Of a DNA stretch of 64,000 nucleotides, positions 1 through 10,679 are shown piece by piece. Both the position numbers and the translations under genes were made by a program. The stretch covers positions 2,728,001-2,792,000 of the forward strand of contig NZ_JQMO01000003.1 in assembly GCF_000744785.1 (NCBI RefSeq), written 5' to 3'. Numbering within the stretch: position 1 is the stretch's first letter; each line of letters begins with the position of its first letter. A model generated the notes under the pieces. That model made no database searches, was not told the origin of the DNA, and saw only the letters and a program-made list of their open reading frames with translations. This DNA comes from Kitasatospora azatica KCTC 9699 (GTDB lineage Bacteria > Actinomycetota > Actinomycetes > Streptomycetales > Streptomycetaceae).

Positions 1-1368
1 CTGCCGGCCGCCCCGCCCGCGCCGCTGGTCGGCACCCCGCGCAACGCCGACGACGTGGTCCAGCAGATCAAGGGCTTCGCCTCGGCCGGCGTGGTGCACC
101 CCGGCGGCTCGGTCGACCTGCGGGTCACCGTGCAGCCGCCGCGCGACTTCCTGGTCGACGTCTACCGGATCGGCCACTACGCCGGCGCCGGCGCCCAGCA
201 CATGACGGCCAGTCCGCTGATCCCCGGGCTGCGCCAGCCGGCGCCGTTGGTGGTCGGACGAACCGTCAGCTGCCACCACTGGTGGCACTCCTGGCGGCTG
301 CAGATCCCGTTGCACTGGCATCCCGGCGCCTACGTCGCGGTGCTCACCACCGCCGACCAGCGGCACCGCAGCCACATCCCGTTCACCGTGCGCGACCGGC
401 TCGGCGCCGGGCCGGCCACCGAACTGCTGCTGGTCCTACCGGACATCACCTGGCAGGCGTACAACCTGTTCCCGGAGGACGGGCACACCGGGGCCAGCCT
501 CTACCACGCCTGGGACGAGCGGGGCGGGCTGCTCGGCGAGCAGCAGGCCGCGGTCACCGTCTCCTTCGACCGCCCGCACGCCGGCGCGGGACTGCCGCTG
601 CACGTCGGGCACGCCTACGACTTCATCCGCTGGGCGGAGCGGTACGGCTACGGCCTGGCCTACGCCACCGCCTCCGACCTGCACGCCGGCCTGGTCGAGC
701 CGTCCCGGCACCGGGCGTTGATCTTCCCCGGGCACGACGAGTACTGGTCCGAGCCGATGCGCCGGGCCGTCGAGCGGGCCCGGGACGGCGGCACCTCGCT
801 GCTCTTCCTCTCCGCCAACACCATGTACTGGCGGGTCGACCTGACCGCCGGTGCCTCCGGTGAACCCAACCGGCTGCTCAACTGCCGCAAGCGCCAGCGG
901 GTGCCACCGGGCGCCCCGGCGGCCGGACTGGCGGGGGCGGCCAGCGCCCTGTGGCGGGACGCGGGCGAGCCCGAGCAGCACCTGTTGGGCGTCCAGTACG
1001 CGGGGCGGGTGGCCCAGCCGGTCCCGCTGCTGGCGGGCAACACCTGGCACTGGCTCTGGGCCGGCACCGGCCTGCGCGACGGCGACCAGGTGGCCAACCT
1101 GGTCGCGGGGGAGGCCGACCGGTACTTCCCCAAGGTGGCGCTGCCCGTGCACACCGAGCGGACCCTGCTCGCCCACTCGCCCTACCAGGACGAGCAGGGC
1201 CGCCCCCGGCACCAGGAGACCTCGCTCTACCGGGCGCCGAGCGGCGCATACGTCTTCGCCGCCGGCACCTTCGCCTGGTCACCGGCCCTGGACCGCCCCG
1301 GCCACACCGACGAACGGATCCAGCGGGCCACCGCCAATCTGCTGGACCGGGTCTGCAAGGGCGCCTAG
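1..1368 (+). CDS. N,N-dimethylformamidase beta-subunit-like protein, 5' partial
   Basis: The reading frame is open from the first base, so the start probably lies upstream; a GTG at 55 is the first in-frame candidate but has no convincing ribosome binding site. The visible 455 codons resemble the large C-terminal domain of the N,N-dimethylformamidase beta-subunit family. This shows in the segment around GHDEYWSEPMRRAVE (bases about 742-786) and a following hydrophobic SLLFLSANTMYWR stretch. Many actinomycete members of this family have no proven substrate, so a formamidase reaction should not be assumed. The gene ends 59 bases before purC on the same strand. The family call is moderately sure, the function unknown. 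Confidence 0.6.
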   Translation: MPAAPPAPLVGTPRNADDVVQQIKGFASAGVVHPGGSVDLRVTVQPPRDFLVDVYRIGHYAGAGAQHMTASPLIPGLRQPAPLVVGRTVSCHHWWHSWRLQIPLHWHPGAYVAVLTTADQRHRSHIPFTVRDRLGAGPATELLLVLPDITWQAYNLFPEDGHTGASLYHAWDERGGLLGEQQAAVTVSFDRPHAGAGLPLHVGHAYDFIRWAERYGYGLAYATASDLHAGLVEPSRHRALIFPGHDEYWSEPMRRAVERARDGGTSLLFLSANTMYWRVDLTAGASGEPNRLLNCRKRQRVPPGAPAAGLAGAASALWRDAGEPEQHLLGVQYAGRVAQPVPLLAGNTWHWLWAGTGLRDGDQVANLVAGEADRYFPKVALPVHTERTLLAHSPYQDEQGRPRHQETSLYRAPSGAYVFAAGTFAWSPALDRPGHTDERIQRATANLLDRVCKGA

Positions 1369-1427
1369 GGGGCGCGTGAAAGGATCGGTGGGTCCAGCGA
1401 CCCCCACTCCTGAGGACTGAGACCACC

Positions 1428-2327
1428 TTGAGCGGATTTGTCACCAAGCCCGAGCCGGTCCAGGTGCCCGGCCTGGAACACCTGCACACCGGCAAGGTGC
1501 GCGAGCTGTACCGCGACCAAGCGGGTCGGCTGGTCATGGTGGCCAGCGACCGCACCTCGGCCTTCGACTGGGTGCTGCCCAGCGACATCCCCGACAAGGG
1601 CCGGATCCTCACCCAGCTGTCGCTCTGGTGGTTCGACCGGATCGCCGACCTGGTGCCCAACCACGTGATCTCCACCGAGCTCCCGGTCGGTGCCCCCGCC
1701 GACTGGGCCGGTCGCACCGTGGTCTGCGAGCCGCTGGAGATGTTCCCGGTCGAGTGCGTGGCCCGCGGCTACCTGACCGGTTCCGGCCTGGCCGAGTACC
1801 GCGAGTCCCGGACCGTCACCGGCATCGCGCTGCCCGAGGGCCTGGTGGACGGCTCCGAGCTGCCCGCGCCGATCTACACCCCCGCGCTCAAGGCCGAGGT
1901 CGGCGAGCACGACGAGAACGTCCCCTACGAGGAGACGGCCCGCCGGATCGGCGCCGACTGGGCCGCCGCGCTGCGGCAGACCACCCTCGCGGTCTACACC
2001 CGGGCCCGGGACGTCGCCCGCGAGCAGGGCATCATCCTGGCCGACACCAAGTTCGAGTTCGGGCTCAGCGGCGGCGAGCTGGTGATCGGCGACGAGGTGC
2101 TGACCCCCGACTCCTCGCGCTTCTGGCCGGCCGACCAGTGGGAGCCGGGCAAGGCACAGCCGTCCTTCGACAAGCAGTTCATCCGCGACTGGCTGGCCTC
2201 CCCGCAGTCCGGCTGGGACCCGAAGGGCGAACTCCCGCCGCCGGCCCTGCCGCAGGAGATCCTGGAGCGCAGCCGGGCCAAGTACGTCGAGGCGTACGAG
2301 CGGTTGACCGGGACCGAGTGGGTCTAG
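1428..2327 (+). CDS. purC: Phosphoribosylaminoimidazole-succinocarboxamide synthase (SAICAR synthase)
   Basis: The 299-residue protein catalyses ATP-dependent condensation of CAIR with aspartate in cytosolic purine synthesis. It shows the family pattern of an N-terminal GKVRELY segment (about residues 19-25), ASDRTSAFD (about 40-48) and the central LEMFPVECVARGYLTGSG block. Full length is normal for the single-domain form. The start is TTG, supported by a GAGGA-type ribosome binding site at 1412-1416. It lies in the same chromosomal area as purS, purQ and purL but is separated from them by a strong hairpin terminator, two tRNA genes and lsr2, so it is a separate transcription unit. Confidence 0.96.
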   Translation: MSGFVTKPEPVQVPGLEHLHTGKVRELYRDQAGRLVMVASDRTSAFDWVLPSDIPDKGRILTQLSLWWFDRIADLVPNHVISTELPVGAPADWAGRTVVCEPLEMFPVECVARGYLTGSGLAEYRESRTVTGIALPEGLVDGSELPAPIYTPALKAEVGEHDENVPYEETARRIGADWAAALRQTTLAVYTRARDVAREQGIILADTKFEFGLSGGELVIGDEVLTPDSSRFWPADQWEPGKAQPSFDKQFIRDWLASPQSGWDPKGELPPPALPQEILERSRAKYVEAYERLTGTEWV

Positions 2328-2400
2328 GCGCTTTCCGCCGGCCGGGGACGCGTGCCCCGGCCGGCGGGGGGACCGGCGGGGACGGGGGAGCCCGAAACGC

Positions 2401-2432
2401 GAAATGGGGCCTTCCGGAGAAGGCCCCATTTC
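2401..2432. terminator. Bidirectional hairpin terminator between purC and tRNA-Gly
   Basis: A perfect 13-bp inverted repeat (2401-2413 with 2420-2432) encloses a 6-base loop. It lies between the end of purC (+) and the 3' end of the tRNA-Gly genes (-), so it can stop transcription from both sides. Confidence 0.85.
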
Positions 2433-2437
2433 GGGAC

Positions 2438-2513
2438 TGGAGCGGACGACGAGATTCGAACTCGCGACCCTCACCTTGGCAAGGTGATGCTCTACCAACT
2501 GAGCCACGTCCGC
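2438..2513 (-). tRNA. tRNA-Gly (anticodon GCC), CCA encoded
   Basis: The reverse strand folds as a full cloverleaf. The acceptor stem is GCGGACG/CGTCCGC, the D-arm carries the GGCTCAG...GAGC pattern, and the anticodon stem TCACC/GGTGA holds loop TTGCCAA. The T-arm contains GTTCGAATC. The anticodon GCC is at 2478-2480. The discriminator is U (2441), as expected for tRNA-Gly, and the CCA tail is genomically encoded (2438-2440). The 73-nt body is identical to the neighbouring copy. Confidence 0.97.
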
Positions 2514-2558
2514 ACGATCTTCACTTGTGTTGCACGTCACCATAACGGTGATACTGCG

Positions 2559-2631
2559 AGCGGACGACGAGATTCGAACTCGCGACCCTCACCTTGGCAA
2601 GGTGATGCTCTACCAACTGAGCCACGTCCGC
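2559..2631 (-). tRNA. tRNA-Gly (anticodon GCC), second copy without CCA
   Basis: This is an identical 73-nt copy of the tRNA-Gly at 2441-2513, lying upstream of it on the same strand with a 45-base spacer, so both may come from one precursor. The bases after the discriminator (2556-2558) read CGC rather than CCA, so this copy needs CCA addition after transcription. Confidence 0.97.
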
Positions 2632-2781
2632 ACGGTGCCTGGTGGCACCGATCGCTGCTTCCGGCGTCCTGTTCGGCTCCGGTTGCGGCGACGAGAAATA
2701 CTCTACCCCATCGTCGGGGCTGGTCACGCATCCCTTCCGTCGCAGCCCGGTCGGCGGCGACGGAAGGGCGGACCAGCAGTG

Positions 2782-3099
2782 TCAGTTCGCCTCGGAGAAG
2801 GCCTCGTAGACGTGCTTGGGGATCCGGCCGCGAGCGGGGAGCTCCATGCCGCGGGACTGGGCCCAGGCGCGTACGGCGGCCGGGTCCGGCGCGAGCGCGG
2901 TGCGGCGGAACGACTTTCCGGTGCGGCTCTGGCGGCGGCCGGCGGCGACGAAGGGAGCGAGCGCCTCGCGCAGCTTTTCCGCGTTGTCCAGGGACAGGTC
3001 GATCTCGTACGACTTCCCGTCGACGCCGAAGTGGACGGTTTCGGCGGCGGCGCCGCCGTCCAGGTCGTCGGAGAGCGTGACAACTACACGCTGAGCCAT
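2782..3099 (-). CDS. lsr2: Lsr2-family nucleoid-associated protein
   Basis: A 105-residue small basic DNA-binding protein that bridges AT-rich and horizontally acquired DNA in actinomycetes. The N-terminus MAQRVVVTLSDDLDGG is the dimerisation domain with the characteristic start. The C-terminal half carries the DNA-binding helices ending in a short AT-hook-like RGR (near residues 92-94, in LPARGRIPKHVYEAF). I chose the ATG at 3099 rather than a longer in-frame start because it matches the family N-terminus and has a GAGAGGA ribosome binding site. The gene is divergent from the purS operon. Streptomycetes usually carry two lsr2 paralogues; which one this is cannot be told here. Confidence 0.93.
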   Translation of the reverse strand: MAQRVVVTLSDDLDGGAAAETVHFGVDGKSYEIDLSLDNAEKLREALAPFVAAGRRQSRTGKSFRRTALAPDPAAVRAWAQSRGMELPARGRIPKHVYEAFSEAN

Positions 3100-3578
3100 G
3101 GGTGTCAATCCTCTCGGCAATTCGGCCGACCGGGCGCGGTGTGCCGCGGCGGCCCTGTGCACCGGCTGTGCGGGAGCCTGCGACAGGGCACATACGGGCG
3201 GACCGATGGCCCGCTGCGTACGCGTCTCCCGTCACCGCCGGTGGCCCTATTCTGCACCCCGGAGTCTGGGAAATCGATGGTCGTTGCTTTCTTTTTCCGG
3301 ATATTCACCTCGCTTCGCCGTCGCACCGTTACTTCCGCGCGGATTGCCCCCGGTATCCGTGGTCGATCTGTCCGGTGTGCGGGTATTCGGCGGCCTCCCG
3401 GGCGAAGCTGGGAACTTCTTTAAAGGGGGAGGAAACGGACCTGCGGGAAGGCCGGAAGCCAAGTGGCGTAAGGGGCGCGGGTCTACGCGCGTCGAGATCC
3501 CCGGGCCGTCGAACGACCCCGCAGCCCCGGTAGTCTGAAGGTCCCCCGCCTTCACGCACCACACCTTTGGGAGTGCCA
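3100..3578. other. Intergenic region between divergent lsr2 and purS
   Basis: These 479 bases hold no convincing gene. A patch at about 3245-3330 is clearly less GC-rich than the surroundings and is a plausible regulatory or promoter region for lsr2. A TAGTCT hexamer at 3531-3536, 48 bases before the purS start, could be a -10 element for the purine operon, but no good -35 partner is visible. I see no riboswitch-like fold by eye. Confidence 0.5.
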
Positions 3579-3830
3579 GTGGCACGCGTCGTAGTCGACG
3601 TCATGCTCAAGCCGGAGATCCTCGACCCCCAGGGACAGGCGGTGCAGCGCGCACTGCCCCGTCTCGGATTCGCCGGGATCGCCGACGTCCGCCAGGGCAA
3701 GCGTTTCGAGCTGGAACTGGAGGGCCCGGTGGACGACGCCGCGCTCGCCCGGATCCGCGAGGCCGCCGAGACCTTCCTCGCCAACACCGTGATCGAGGAC
3801 TTCACCGTTCGGGTGGAGGACGGCCAGTGA
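3579..3830 (+). CDS. purS: Phosphoribosylformylglycinamidine synthase subunit PurS
   Basis: The 83-residue small structural subunit of the three-part FGAM synthase (PurS-PurQ-PurL), which converts FGAR and glutamine to FGAM in purine synthesis. The sequence starts ARVVVDVMLKPEILDPQGQA and ends with the TVIEDFTVRV segment, as in actinobacterial PurS. The GTG at 3579 is preferred over an in-frame TTG at 3567 because it has a GGGAG ribosome binding site at 3569-3573 and gives the family N-terminus. Its stop overlaps the purQ start (GTGA), which shows translational coupling. Confidence 0.96.
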   Translation: MARVVVDVMLKPEILDPQGQAVQRALPRLGFAGIADVRQGKRFELELEGPVDDAALARIREAAETFLANTVIEDFTVRVEDGQ

Positions 3831-4506
3831 CCACCCGCGTCGGCGTCGTCACTTTTCCCGGTTCGCTCGACGACCGCGACGCCCAGCGCGCGGTCCGTCT
3901 GGCCGGTGCCGAGCCGGTGGCGCTCTGGCACCGTGACGAGGATCTCCATCAGGTCGACGCCGTCGTCCTGCCCGGCGGATTCAGCTACGGCGACTATCTG
4001 CGGGCCGGCGCCATCTCGCGCTTCTCGCCGGTGATGGCGAGCATCATCGAGCAGGCCAGGCTCGGAATGCCGGTCCTCGGTATCTGCAACGGCTTCCAGG
4101 TGCTGACCGAGTCGCACCTGCTGCCCGGCGCGATGCTGCGCAACAACCACCTGCACTTCATCTGCCGGGACCAGAAGCTGCGCGTCGAGAATGCGAGCAC
4201 CGCCTGGACCTCGGATTACCAGGCGGGCCAGGAGATTTCCGTCCCGCTGAAGAACATGGACGGCCGCTACACGGCGGATCGGCGCACCATCGACGAGCTG
4301 GAGGCCGAGGGCCGGGTGGTATTCCGTTACCTCGACCTCAACCCCAACGGCTCGATCAACGATATTGCCGGGATCACCAACGCGGCCGGCAACGTGGTCG
4401 GTCTGATGCCGCACCCCGAGCACGCCGTCGAGCCGCTGGTCGGCACCGGCAAGACCGACGGTCTGCCGTTCTTCACGTCCGTCCTGAAGCAGCTGGTGAA
4501 CGTCTG

Positions 4507-4507
<1 letters not shown>
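3827..4507 (+). CDS. purQ: Phosphoribosylformylglycinamidine synthase glutaminase subunit PurQ
   Basis: A 226-residue class I glutamine amidotransferase that supplies ammonia to PurL. The nucleophile elbow LGICNGFQ contains the catalytic Cys (about residue 87), and the C-terminal LMPHPEHAVE segment supplies the His-Glu pair. The FSYGDYLRAGA segment is typical of PurQ. The GTG start overlaps the purS stop by four bases, and its TGA overlaps the purL ATG, so the three subunits are made as one tightly coupled operon. Confidence 0.97.
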
Positions 4508-6762
<2,255 letters not shown>

Positions 6763-6779
6763 TCCGTCGATGGTGTCGC

Positions 6780-6812
6780 AACGGCCCGCTCCGCTTCCGG
6801 GGGCGGGCCGTT
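6780..6812 (+). terminator. Hairpin terminator after purL
   Basis: A 10-bp perfect stem (6780-6789 with 6803-6812) with a 13-base loop begins 17 bases after the purL stop and is followed by TTCGTCTGT. Confidence 0.75.
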
Positions 6813-6866
6813 CGTCTGTGCCGGGAGAGTCGTCATGAGCTATCGAATCGCCGGACAGGTCTTGGG

Positions 6867-6879
6867 TAGGTTGGCGCCA
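6867..6879 (+). promoter_or_regulatory. Candidate leaderless promoter, TAGGTT -10 element
   Basis: A TAGGTT hexamer at 6867-6872 is followed after 6 bases by the ATG at 6879. There is no purine-rich ribosome binding site before that ATG. This spacing places the transcription start at or next to the start codon. No strong -35 is visible. Confidence 0.45.
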
Positions 6880-7718
6880 TGGCGAAGACGGTGACCCGGA
6901 AGGCGCGCAGCTACGATCCGGCGAAGGTGCGGGTTGCGCTGGCTGCCGAGACCGAGGCGTTGCGGCAGGCCGTGCACCGACTGTGCGGCGACGCCGCGGC
7001 GGAGCGGCTGCTGGCGGCGCCGACTCGGCTGGGGGAGTGGACGGTTCGGGACCTGGTGGCGCACCTGGCGCTGCAACTGGCCTGGGTGCCGAACCACCTG
7101 GACCAGCCACCGGCCGGACGGGCGGCGCTGGACCTGGTCGGCTGGGTGGGCGGCGTCGGCTCGCTCTCCGAGCTGCTGGATTCGGGGACCCGGGCGTACC
7201 GTGCGCAGGCCTTCGCCGGGTCGCCGGCCGAGGTGGCGGCGGAGTTCGACCGGGCGGCGGATGCGCTGGCGGAACTCCTGGACGGGCCCGAAGTCCGGGA
7301 CGAGCAGCGGCGGTTCGAGATCAGGCTGGGCTCGATGACGCTGTCCGACATGCTGGTCACCCGGCTGGTCGAGACGGTGGTGCACGCGGACGACCTGGCG
7401 GCGGCGGTCGGCCTGGCCGACTTCTCGCACGACCGGTTCGCGCTGGCCTCGGTGAGCCGGCTGCTCGCCGATGCCCTGGCCGCGCAACAGCCGGGCGCCG
7501 CCGTGGAGTTGCGGGTGCCGCCGTTCGCGGTGGTGCAGGCGGTCCCCGGGCCGAGGCACACCCGGGGCACCCCGCCGAATGTGGTGGAGACCGATCCGCT
7601 GAGCTGGATCCGGTTGGCCACCGGCCGGTTGGACTGGTCGGTGGCGGTGGATTCGGCCGAGGTGTCGGCGAGCGGGGAGCGCAGCGACCTGAGCGCCTTC
7701 CTGCCGGTGCTGCGCTGA
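6879..7718 (+). CDS. Sterol-carrier / maleylpyruvate isomerase family (MDMPI-type) protein
   Basis: A 279-residue protein with an N-terminal DinB/MDMPI-like four-helix domain (residues about 20-190). It has the recognisable WTVRDLVAHLALQLAWVP and LVTRLVETVVHADDLAAA segments; the latter two His plus upstream acidic residues fit the metal site of mycothiol-dependent isomerases. The last 90 residues look like the associated SCP2-like domain. This family follows purL in other streptomycetes, so the gene belongs to the core neighbourhood rather than to the biosynthetic cluster. The exact reaction is unknown; mycothiol-dependent chemistry is an inference from the family. Confidence 0.75.
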   Translation: MAKTVTRKARSYDPAKVRVALAAETEALRQAVHRLCGDAAAERLLAAPTRLGEWTVRDLVAHLALQLAWVPNHLDQPPAGRAALDLVGWVGGVGSLSELLDSGTRAYRAQAFAGSPAEVAAEFDRAADALAELLDGPEVRDEQRRFEIRLGSMTLSDMLVTRLVETVVHADDLAAAVGLADFSHDRFALASVSRLLADALAAQQPGAAVELRVPPFAVVQAVPGPRHTRGTPPNVVETDPLSWIRLATGRLDWSVAVDSAEVSASGERSDLSAFLPVLR

Positions 7719-7740
7719 CCGGTCGTCAGGCGGCTGCCCG

Positions 7741-7761
7741 GGCCGGCGAAGCGTGCCGGCC
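7741..7761. terminator. Short hairpin between convergent genes
   Basis: A 7-bp stem (7741-7747 with 7755-7761) with a 7-base loop lies between the ends of the MDMPI-type gene (+) and the carboxylase epsilon gene (-). It is a modest candidate terminator. Confidence 0.4.
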
Positions 7762-7802
7762 GCCCGTGACCGGAGTCAGGGGCGGCCGACACGGCAGCGG
7801 GC

Positions 7803-8018
7803 TCAGGCGGCCCAGCCGAGCGGGGAGCGGCCTGCCCAGCTGACCGTGCTCGGACCGGCGTCGGCGGGGACCGGCCAGAGCGGCGTCGGGGCGGGTGCGG
7901 GGTCGGCCGGGGCGGTCCTGGTGCGGGCGAGCGCCAGCAGCGCGACCACCACCGCAGCCAGCTCCTCCGGGCTCGGATCACCGCGCAGGACGCGCAGGGC
8001 GGGTGCGGGGCCGGTCAC
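7803..8018 (-). CDS. Acyl-CoA carboxylase epsilon subunit
   Basis: A 71-residue small protein starting MTGPAPALRVLRGDPSPEEL and ending SWAGRSPLGWAA. These are the two hallmarks of actinobacterial epsilon subunits: an N-terminal VLRG-P--EELAA helix and a C-terminal W(A) motif, joined by a Pro/Ala-rich linker. Epsilon stabilises the complex of the biotinylated alpha and the carboxyltransferase beta chains. Its GTG overlaps the stop of the beta-subunit gene (GTGA), so the two are co-translated. It is the last gene of the deoxysugar/carboxylase operon. Confidence 0.85.
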   Translation of the reverse strand: MTGPAPALRVLRGDPSPEELAAVVVALLALARTRTAPADPAPAPTPLWPVPADAGPSTVSWAGRSPLGWAA

Positions 8019-9667
8019 TGCGGTTGGTTCCCGTGCTTGCGGCTGGGCCGGGTGGCGTGCTTGTCGCGGAGCATCTGCAGGGCCCCGATGATCCGACCGC
8101 GCGTCTCGGCCGGATCGATGACGTCGTCCACCAGCCCGTGCTCGGCCGCGTAGTACGGGTGCATCAGCTCGTTCTGGTACTCCTCGATCAGCTGGGCGCG
8201 GGTGGCGTCCGGGTCCGCCGACTCGGCGATCCTGCGGCGGAAGATCACGTTGGCGGCGCCCTCGGCACCCATCACGGCGATCTCGTTGGTCGGCCAGGCC
8301 AGCGACACGTCGGTGCCGATCGAGCGGGAGTCCATCACGATGTACGCACCGCCGTAGGCCTTGCGCAGGATCAGCTGGATCCGCGGCACGGTGGCGTTGC
8401 AGTACGCGTAGAGCAGCTTGGCACCGTGCCGGATGACACCGCCGTGCTCCTGCGCCACACCGGGCAGGAAGCCGGGCACGTCCACCAGCGTCACCAGCGG
8501 GATGTTGAAGGCGTCGCAGAACTGCACGAAGCGCGCGGCCTTCTCGGAGGACGGGATGTCCAACACCCCTGCCAGCACCGAGGGCTGGTTGGCCACGATG
8601 CCGACCACCTGGCCGCCGAGCCGGGCCAGCGCGCAGATCACGTTGCCGGCCCAGCGCTCGTGCACCTGGAAGTACTCGCCGTCGTCGACGATCTCCTCGA
8701 TCACCGCTCGCATGTCGTAGGAGCGGTTGCGGTCGGCCGGGACCAGCTCGACCAGCTTCTCGGTGCGCCGGTCCACCGGGTCCTCGCAGAGCGCGGCGGG
8801 CGGCAGTTCGCGGTTGTTGGCCGGCAGCAGCGAGAGCAGGTGGCGAACGTCCTGCAGGCACTCCTCCTCGTCCTCGTAGGCGAAGGAGGCGACCCCGGAG
8901 AGCTCGGTGTGCACATCGGCGCCGCCCAGCCCGTTCTGGCTGATCGCCTCGCCGGTGACCGCCTGCACCACGTCGGGGCCGGTGATGAACATCTGCGAGG
9001 TCTCGCGGACCATGAAGACGAAGTCGGTGAGCGCCGGCGAGTAGGCCGCGCCGCCCGCGCAGGGGCCCATGATCACGCTGATCTGCGGCAGCACACCGGA
9101 GTTGCGCACATTGCGCTGGAAGATCCCGCCGTAGCCGGCGAGCGCCGTGACGCCCTCCTGGATGCGCGCGCCGGCCCCGTCGCACAGGCCCACGATGGGC
9201 GCGCCGGCCGCGGCGGCCAGGTCCATGATCTTGTGGATCTTCTGGGCGTGGGCCTCGCCCAGCGCGCCGCCGAAGATCCGGAAGTCATGGGCGTAGACGA
9301 AGACCCGCCGACCGTCCACCAGGCCCCAGCCGATGATGACGCCGTCGGTGTGCGGGCGCTTGGCGTCCATCCCGAAGGCGGTGGCGCGGTGCTTGCGCAG
9401 GCCCTCGATCTCGGTGAAGGTGCCCTCGTCGAACAGGATCGCGATCCGCTCGCGGGCGGTCAGCTTGCCCTTGGCGTGCTGGGCCGCGGTGGCCTTCGGG
9501 TCGCCCTCGTGCAGCTTTCGCCGCAGCTCGGCCAGCTGCCCGACCCGCTCGGCGGCCGGCACCGGGGCGGTCGGCTTGGGCGGGTACGGCGGATAGTCGG
9601 GCACGGCCGGCTGCTCGGCCCGCTCCGGTTCCCGGAGCTGGACGGGGGCCTCGTCGATGACGGTCAC
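8015..9667 (-). CDS. Acyl-CoA carboxylase carboxyltransferase (beta) subunit
   Basis: A 550-residue biotin-dependent carboxyltransferase that transfers carboxylate from carboxybiotin to acetyl- or propionyl-CoA, giving malonyl- or methylmalonyl-CoA. Both crotonase-like domains are present: the first contains DGAGARIQEGV and GPCAGGAAYSPALTDF, and the second GFLPGVAQEHGGVIRHGAKLLYAY and AVMGAEGAANVIFRR. It is closest in pattern to streptomycete AccB/PccB. The start is GTG at 9667, with an AAGGAAGGA ribosome binding site. No alpha chain (biotin carboxylase/BCCP) is in the window, so it must borrow the housekeeping one. Lying next to a type II PKS, it probably boosts malonyl-CoA supply. Confidence 0.92.
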   Translation of the reverse strand: MTVIDEAPVQLREPERAEQPAVPDYPPYPPKPTAPVPAAERVGQLAELRRKLHEGDPKATAAQHAKGKLTARERIAILFDEGTFTEIEGLRKHRATAFGMDAKRPHTDGVIIGWGLVDGRRVFVYAHDFRIFGGALGEAHAQKIHKIMDLAAAAGAPIVGLCDGAGARIQEGVTALAGYGGIFQRNVRNSGVLPQISVIMGPCAGGAAYSPALTDFVFMVRETSQMFITGPDVVQAVTGEAISQNGLGGADVHTELSGVASFAYEDEEECLQDVRHLLSLLPANNRELPPAALCEDPVDRRTEKLVELVPADRNRSYDMRAVIEEIVDDGEYFQVHERWAGNVICALARLGGQVVGIVANQPSVLAGVLDIPSSEKAARFVQFCDAFNIPLVTLVDVPGFLPGVAQEHGGVIRHGAKLLYAYCNATVPRIQLILRKAYGGAYIVMDSRSIGTDVSLAWPTNEIAVMGAEGAANVIFRRRIAESADPDATRAQLIEEYQNELMHPYYAAEHGLVDDVIDPAETRGRIIGALQMLRDKHATRPSRKHGNQPQ

Positions 9668-9713
9668 TTGCGTCCTTCCTTGACGTGCGGTGGGTGGCTG
9701 GTCGCCGGCCGGG

Positions 9714-10679
9714 TCACTGCGCGGCCCGGCGGATCTCGTCCAGCAGCCGGGCCTGCTCCAGGCAGGCGGCGGCGCCGGTCCCGGTCCCGCCGGCGCGGCA
9801 GGCCGAGACGAACGCGCGGACGGTTCGGGCCACTTGGTCCTCGGCGTCCAGCACGCGCTGTTCGACCGTGCCGCCGCGCTCCAGCTGGAGCACCGGGCGG
9901 TGGTCGGCGGGCGGGGTGAAGGCGCGGTCCAGGCGGATGCTGCCCTCGCTGCCCCACAGCTCGTAGCGGGAGCGGTAGGCGTGGTCCAGGCCGAAGGTGA
10001 GCTGCGCCAGCACGCCCTCCGGGGAGCGCAGCAGGGCCGCGCCGTTGATGTCGACGTCATGGTCCGAGGTGCGGTCGAGGGCCGCGCCGACCACGGTGAG
10101 CGGACCGCCGAGCAGGTGCATCGCCGCGCGCACCGGGTAGACGCCGACGTCCGCCAGGGCGCCGCCGCCGAGTTGGGCGTCGTAGCGGATGTCCCCGGCG
10201 GGCAGTCGCGGGATCGCGAAGGCCGCGCTGAACGCCCGCGGCACGCCGATCGCCCCCCGGGCCACCAGCCGCAGCACCTCGGCGTGCTGCGGGTGGTGCA
10301 CGAACATCACGTTCTCCATCAGCACCAGCCCGCGCTCCCGGGCGAGTTGGAGCAGCCTGCGGGTACTCGCCCGGTCGCCGCCGAGCGGTTTCTCGGCGAG
10401 GACGTGCTTGCCGGCGAGCAGCGCGCGCTCGGTCCATTCGGCGTGCAGCGCGGCGGGCAGCGGCAGGTAGACCGCGTCCACCTCGGGCAGCTCGAGCAGG
10501 GTCTGGTAGCCGGTGACGGCGCGGGCGCCGAAGCGCTCCGCGAGCTCCGCCGCCCGGCCGGCGTCCCGACTGGCCACCGCTGCCACCTCGGCCGCGGGGT
10601 CGGCGGCGAAGGCCGGCAGCAGCCGCCGCCGGGCGATCTCGGCGCTGCCCAGCACGCCGATCCGCAGTCCGGTGCTCAT
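9714..10679 (-). CDS. NDP-hexose 3-ketoreductase (Gfo/Idh/MocA family)
   Basis: A 321-residue NAD(P)-dependent oxidoreductase. The N-terminal Rossmann fold has GVLGSAEIARRRLLPAF; the EKPLGGD segment (about residues 94-100) carries the catalytic Lys; the C-terminal sheet domain contains GGGALADVGVYPVRA. In deoxysugar pathways this family reduces the C3 ketone left by the 2,3-dehydratase, and here it overlaps that dehydratase gene by four bases (ATGA). Function: second half of the C2-deoxygenation of the NDP-hexose. Confidence in the sugar role comes mainly from that coupling. Confidence 0.85.
   Translation of the reverse strand: MSTGLRIGVLGSAEIARRRLLPAFAADPAAEVAAVASRDAGRAAELAERFGARAVTGYQTLLELPEVDAVYLPLPAALHAEWTERALLAGKHVLAEKPLGGDRASTRRLLQLARERGLVLMENVMFVHHPQHAEVLRLVARGAIGVPRAFSAAFAIPRLPAGDIRYDAQLGGGALADVGVYPVRAAMHLLGGPLTVVGAALDRTSDHDVDINGAALLRSPEGVLAQLTFGLDHAYRSRYELWGSEGSIRLDRAFTPPADHRPVLQLERGGTVEQRVLDAEDQVARTVRAFVSACRAGGTGTGAAACLEQARLLDEIRRAAQ

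Noticed and set aside
2352..3080. Frames reading through the tRNA-Gly genes with the repeated EIRTRDPHLGKVMLYQLSHVRT peptide pieces
   Set aside because: The repeated peptide is only the translation of the two identical tRNA genes.
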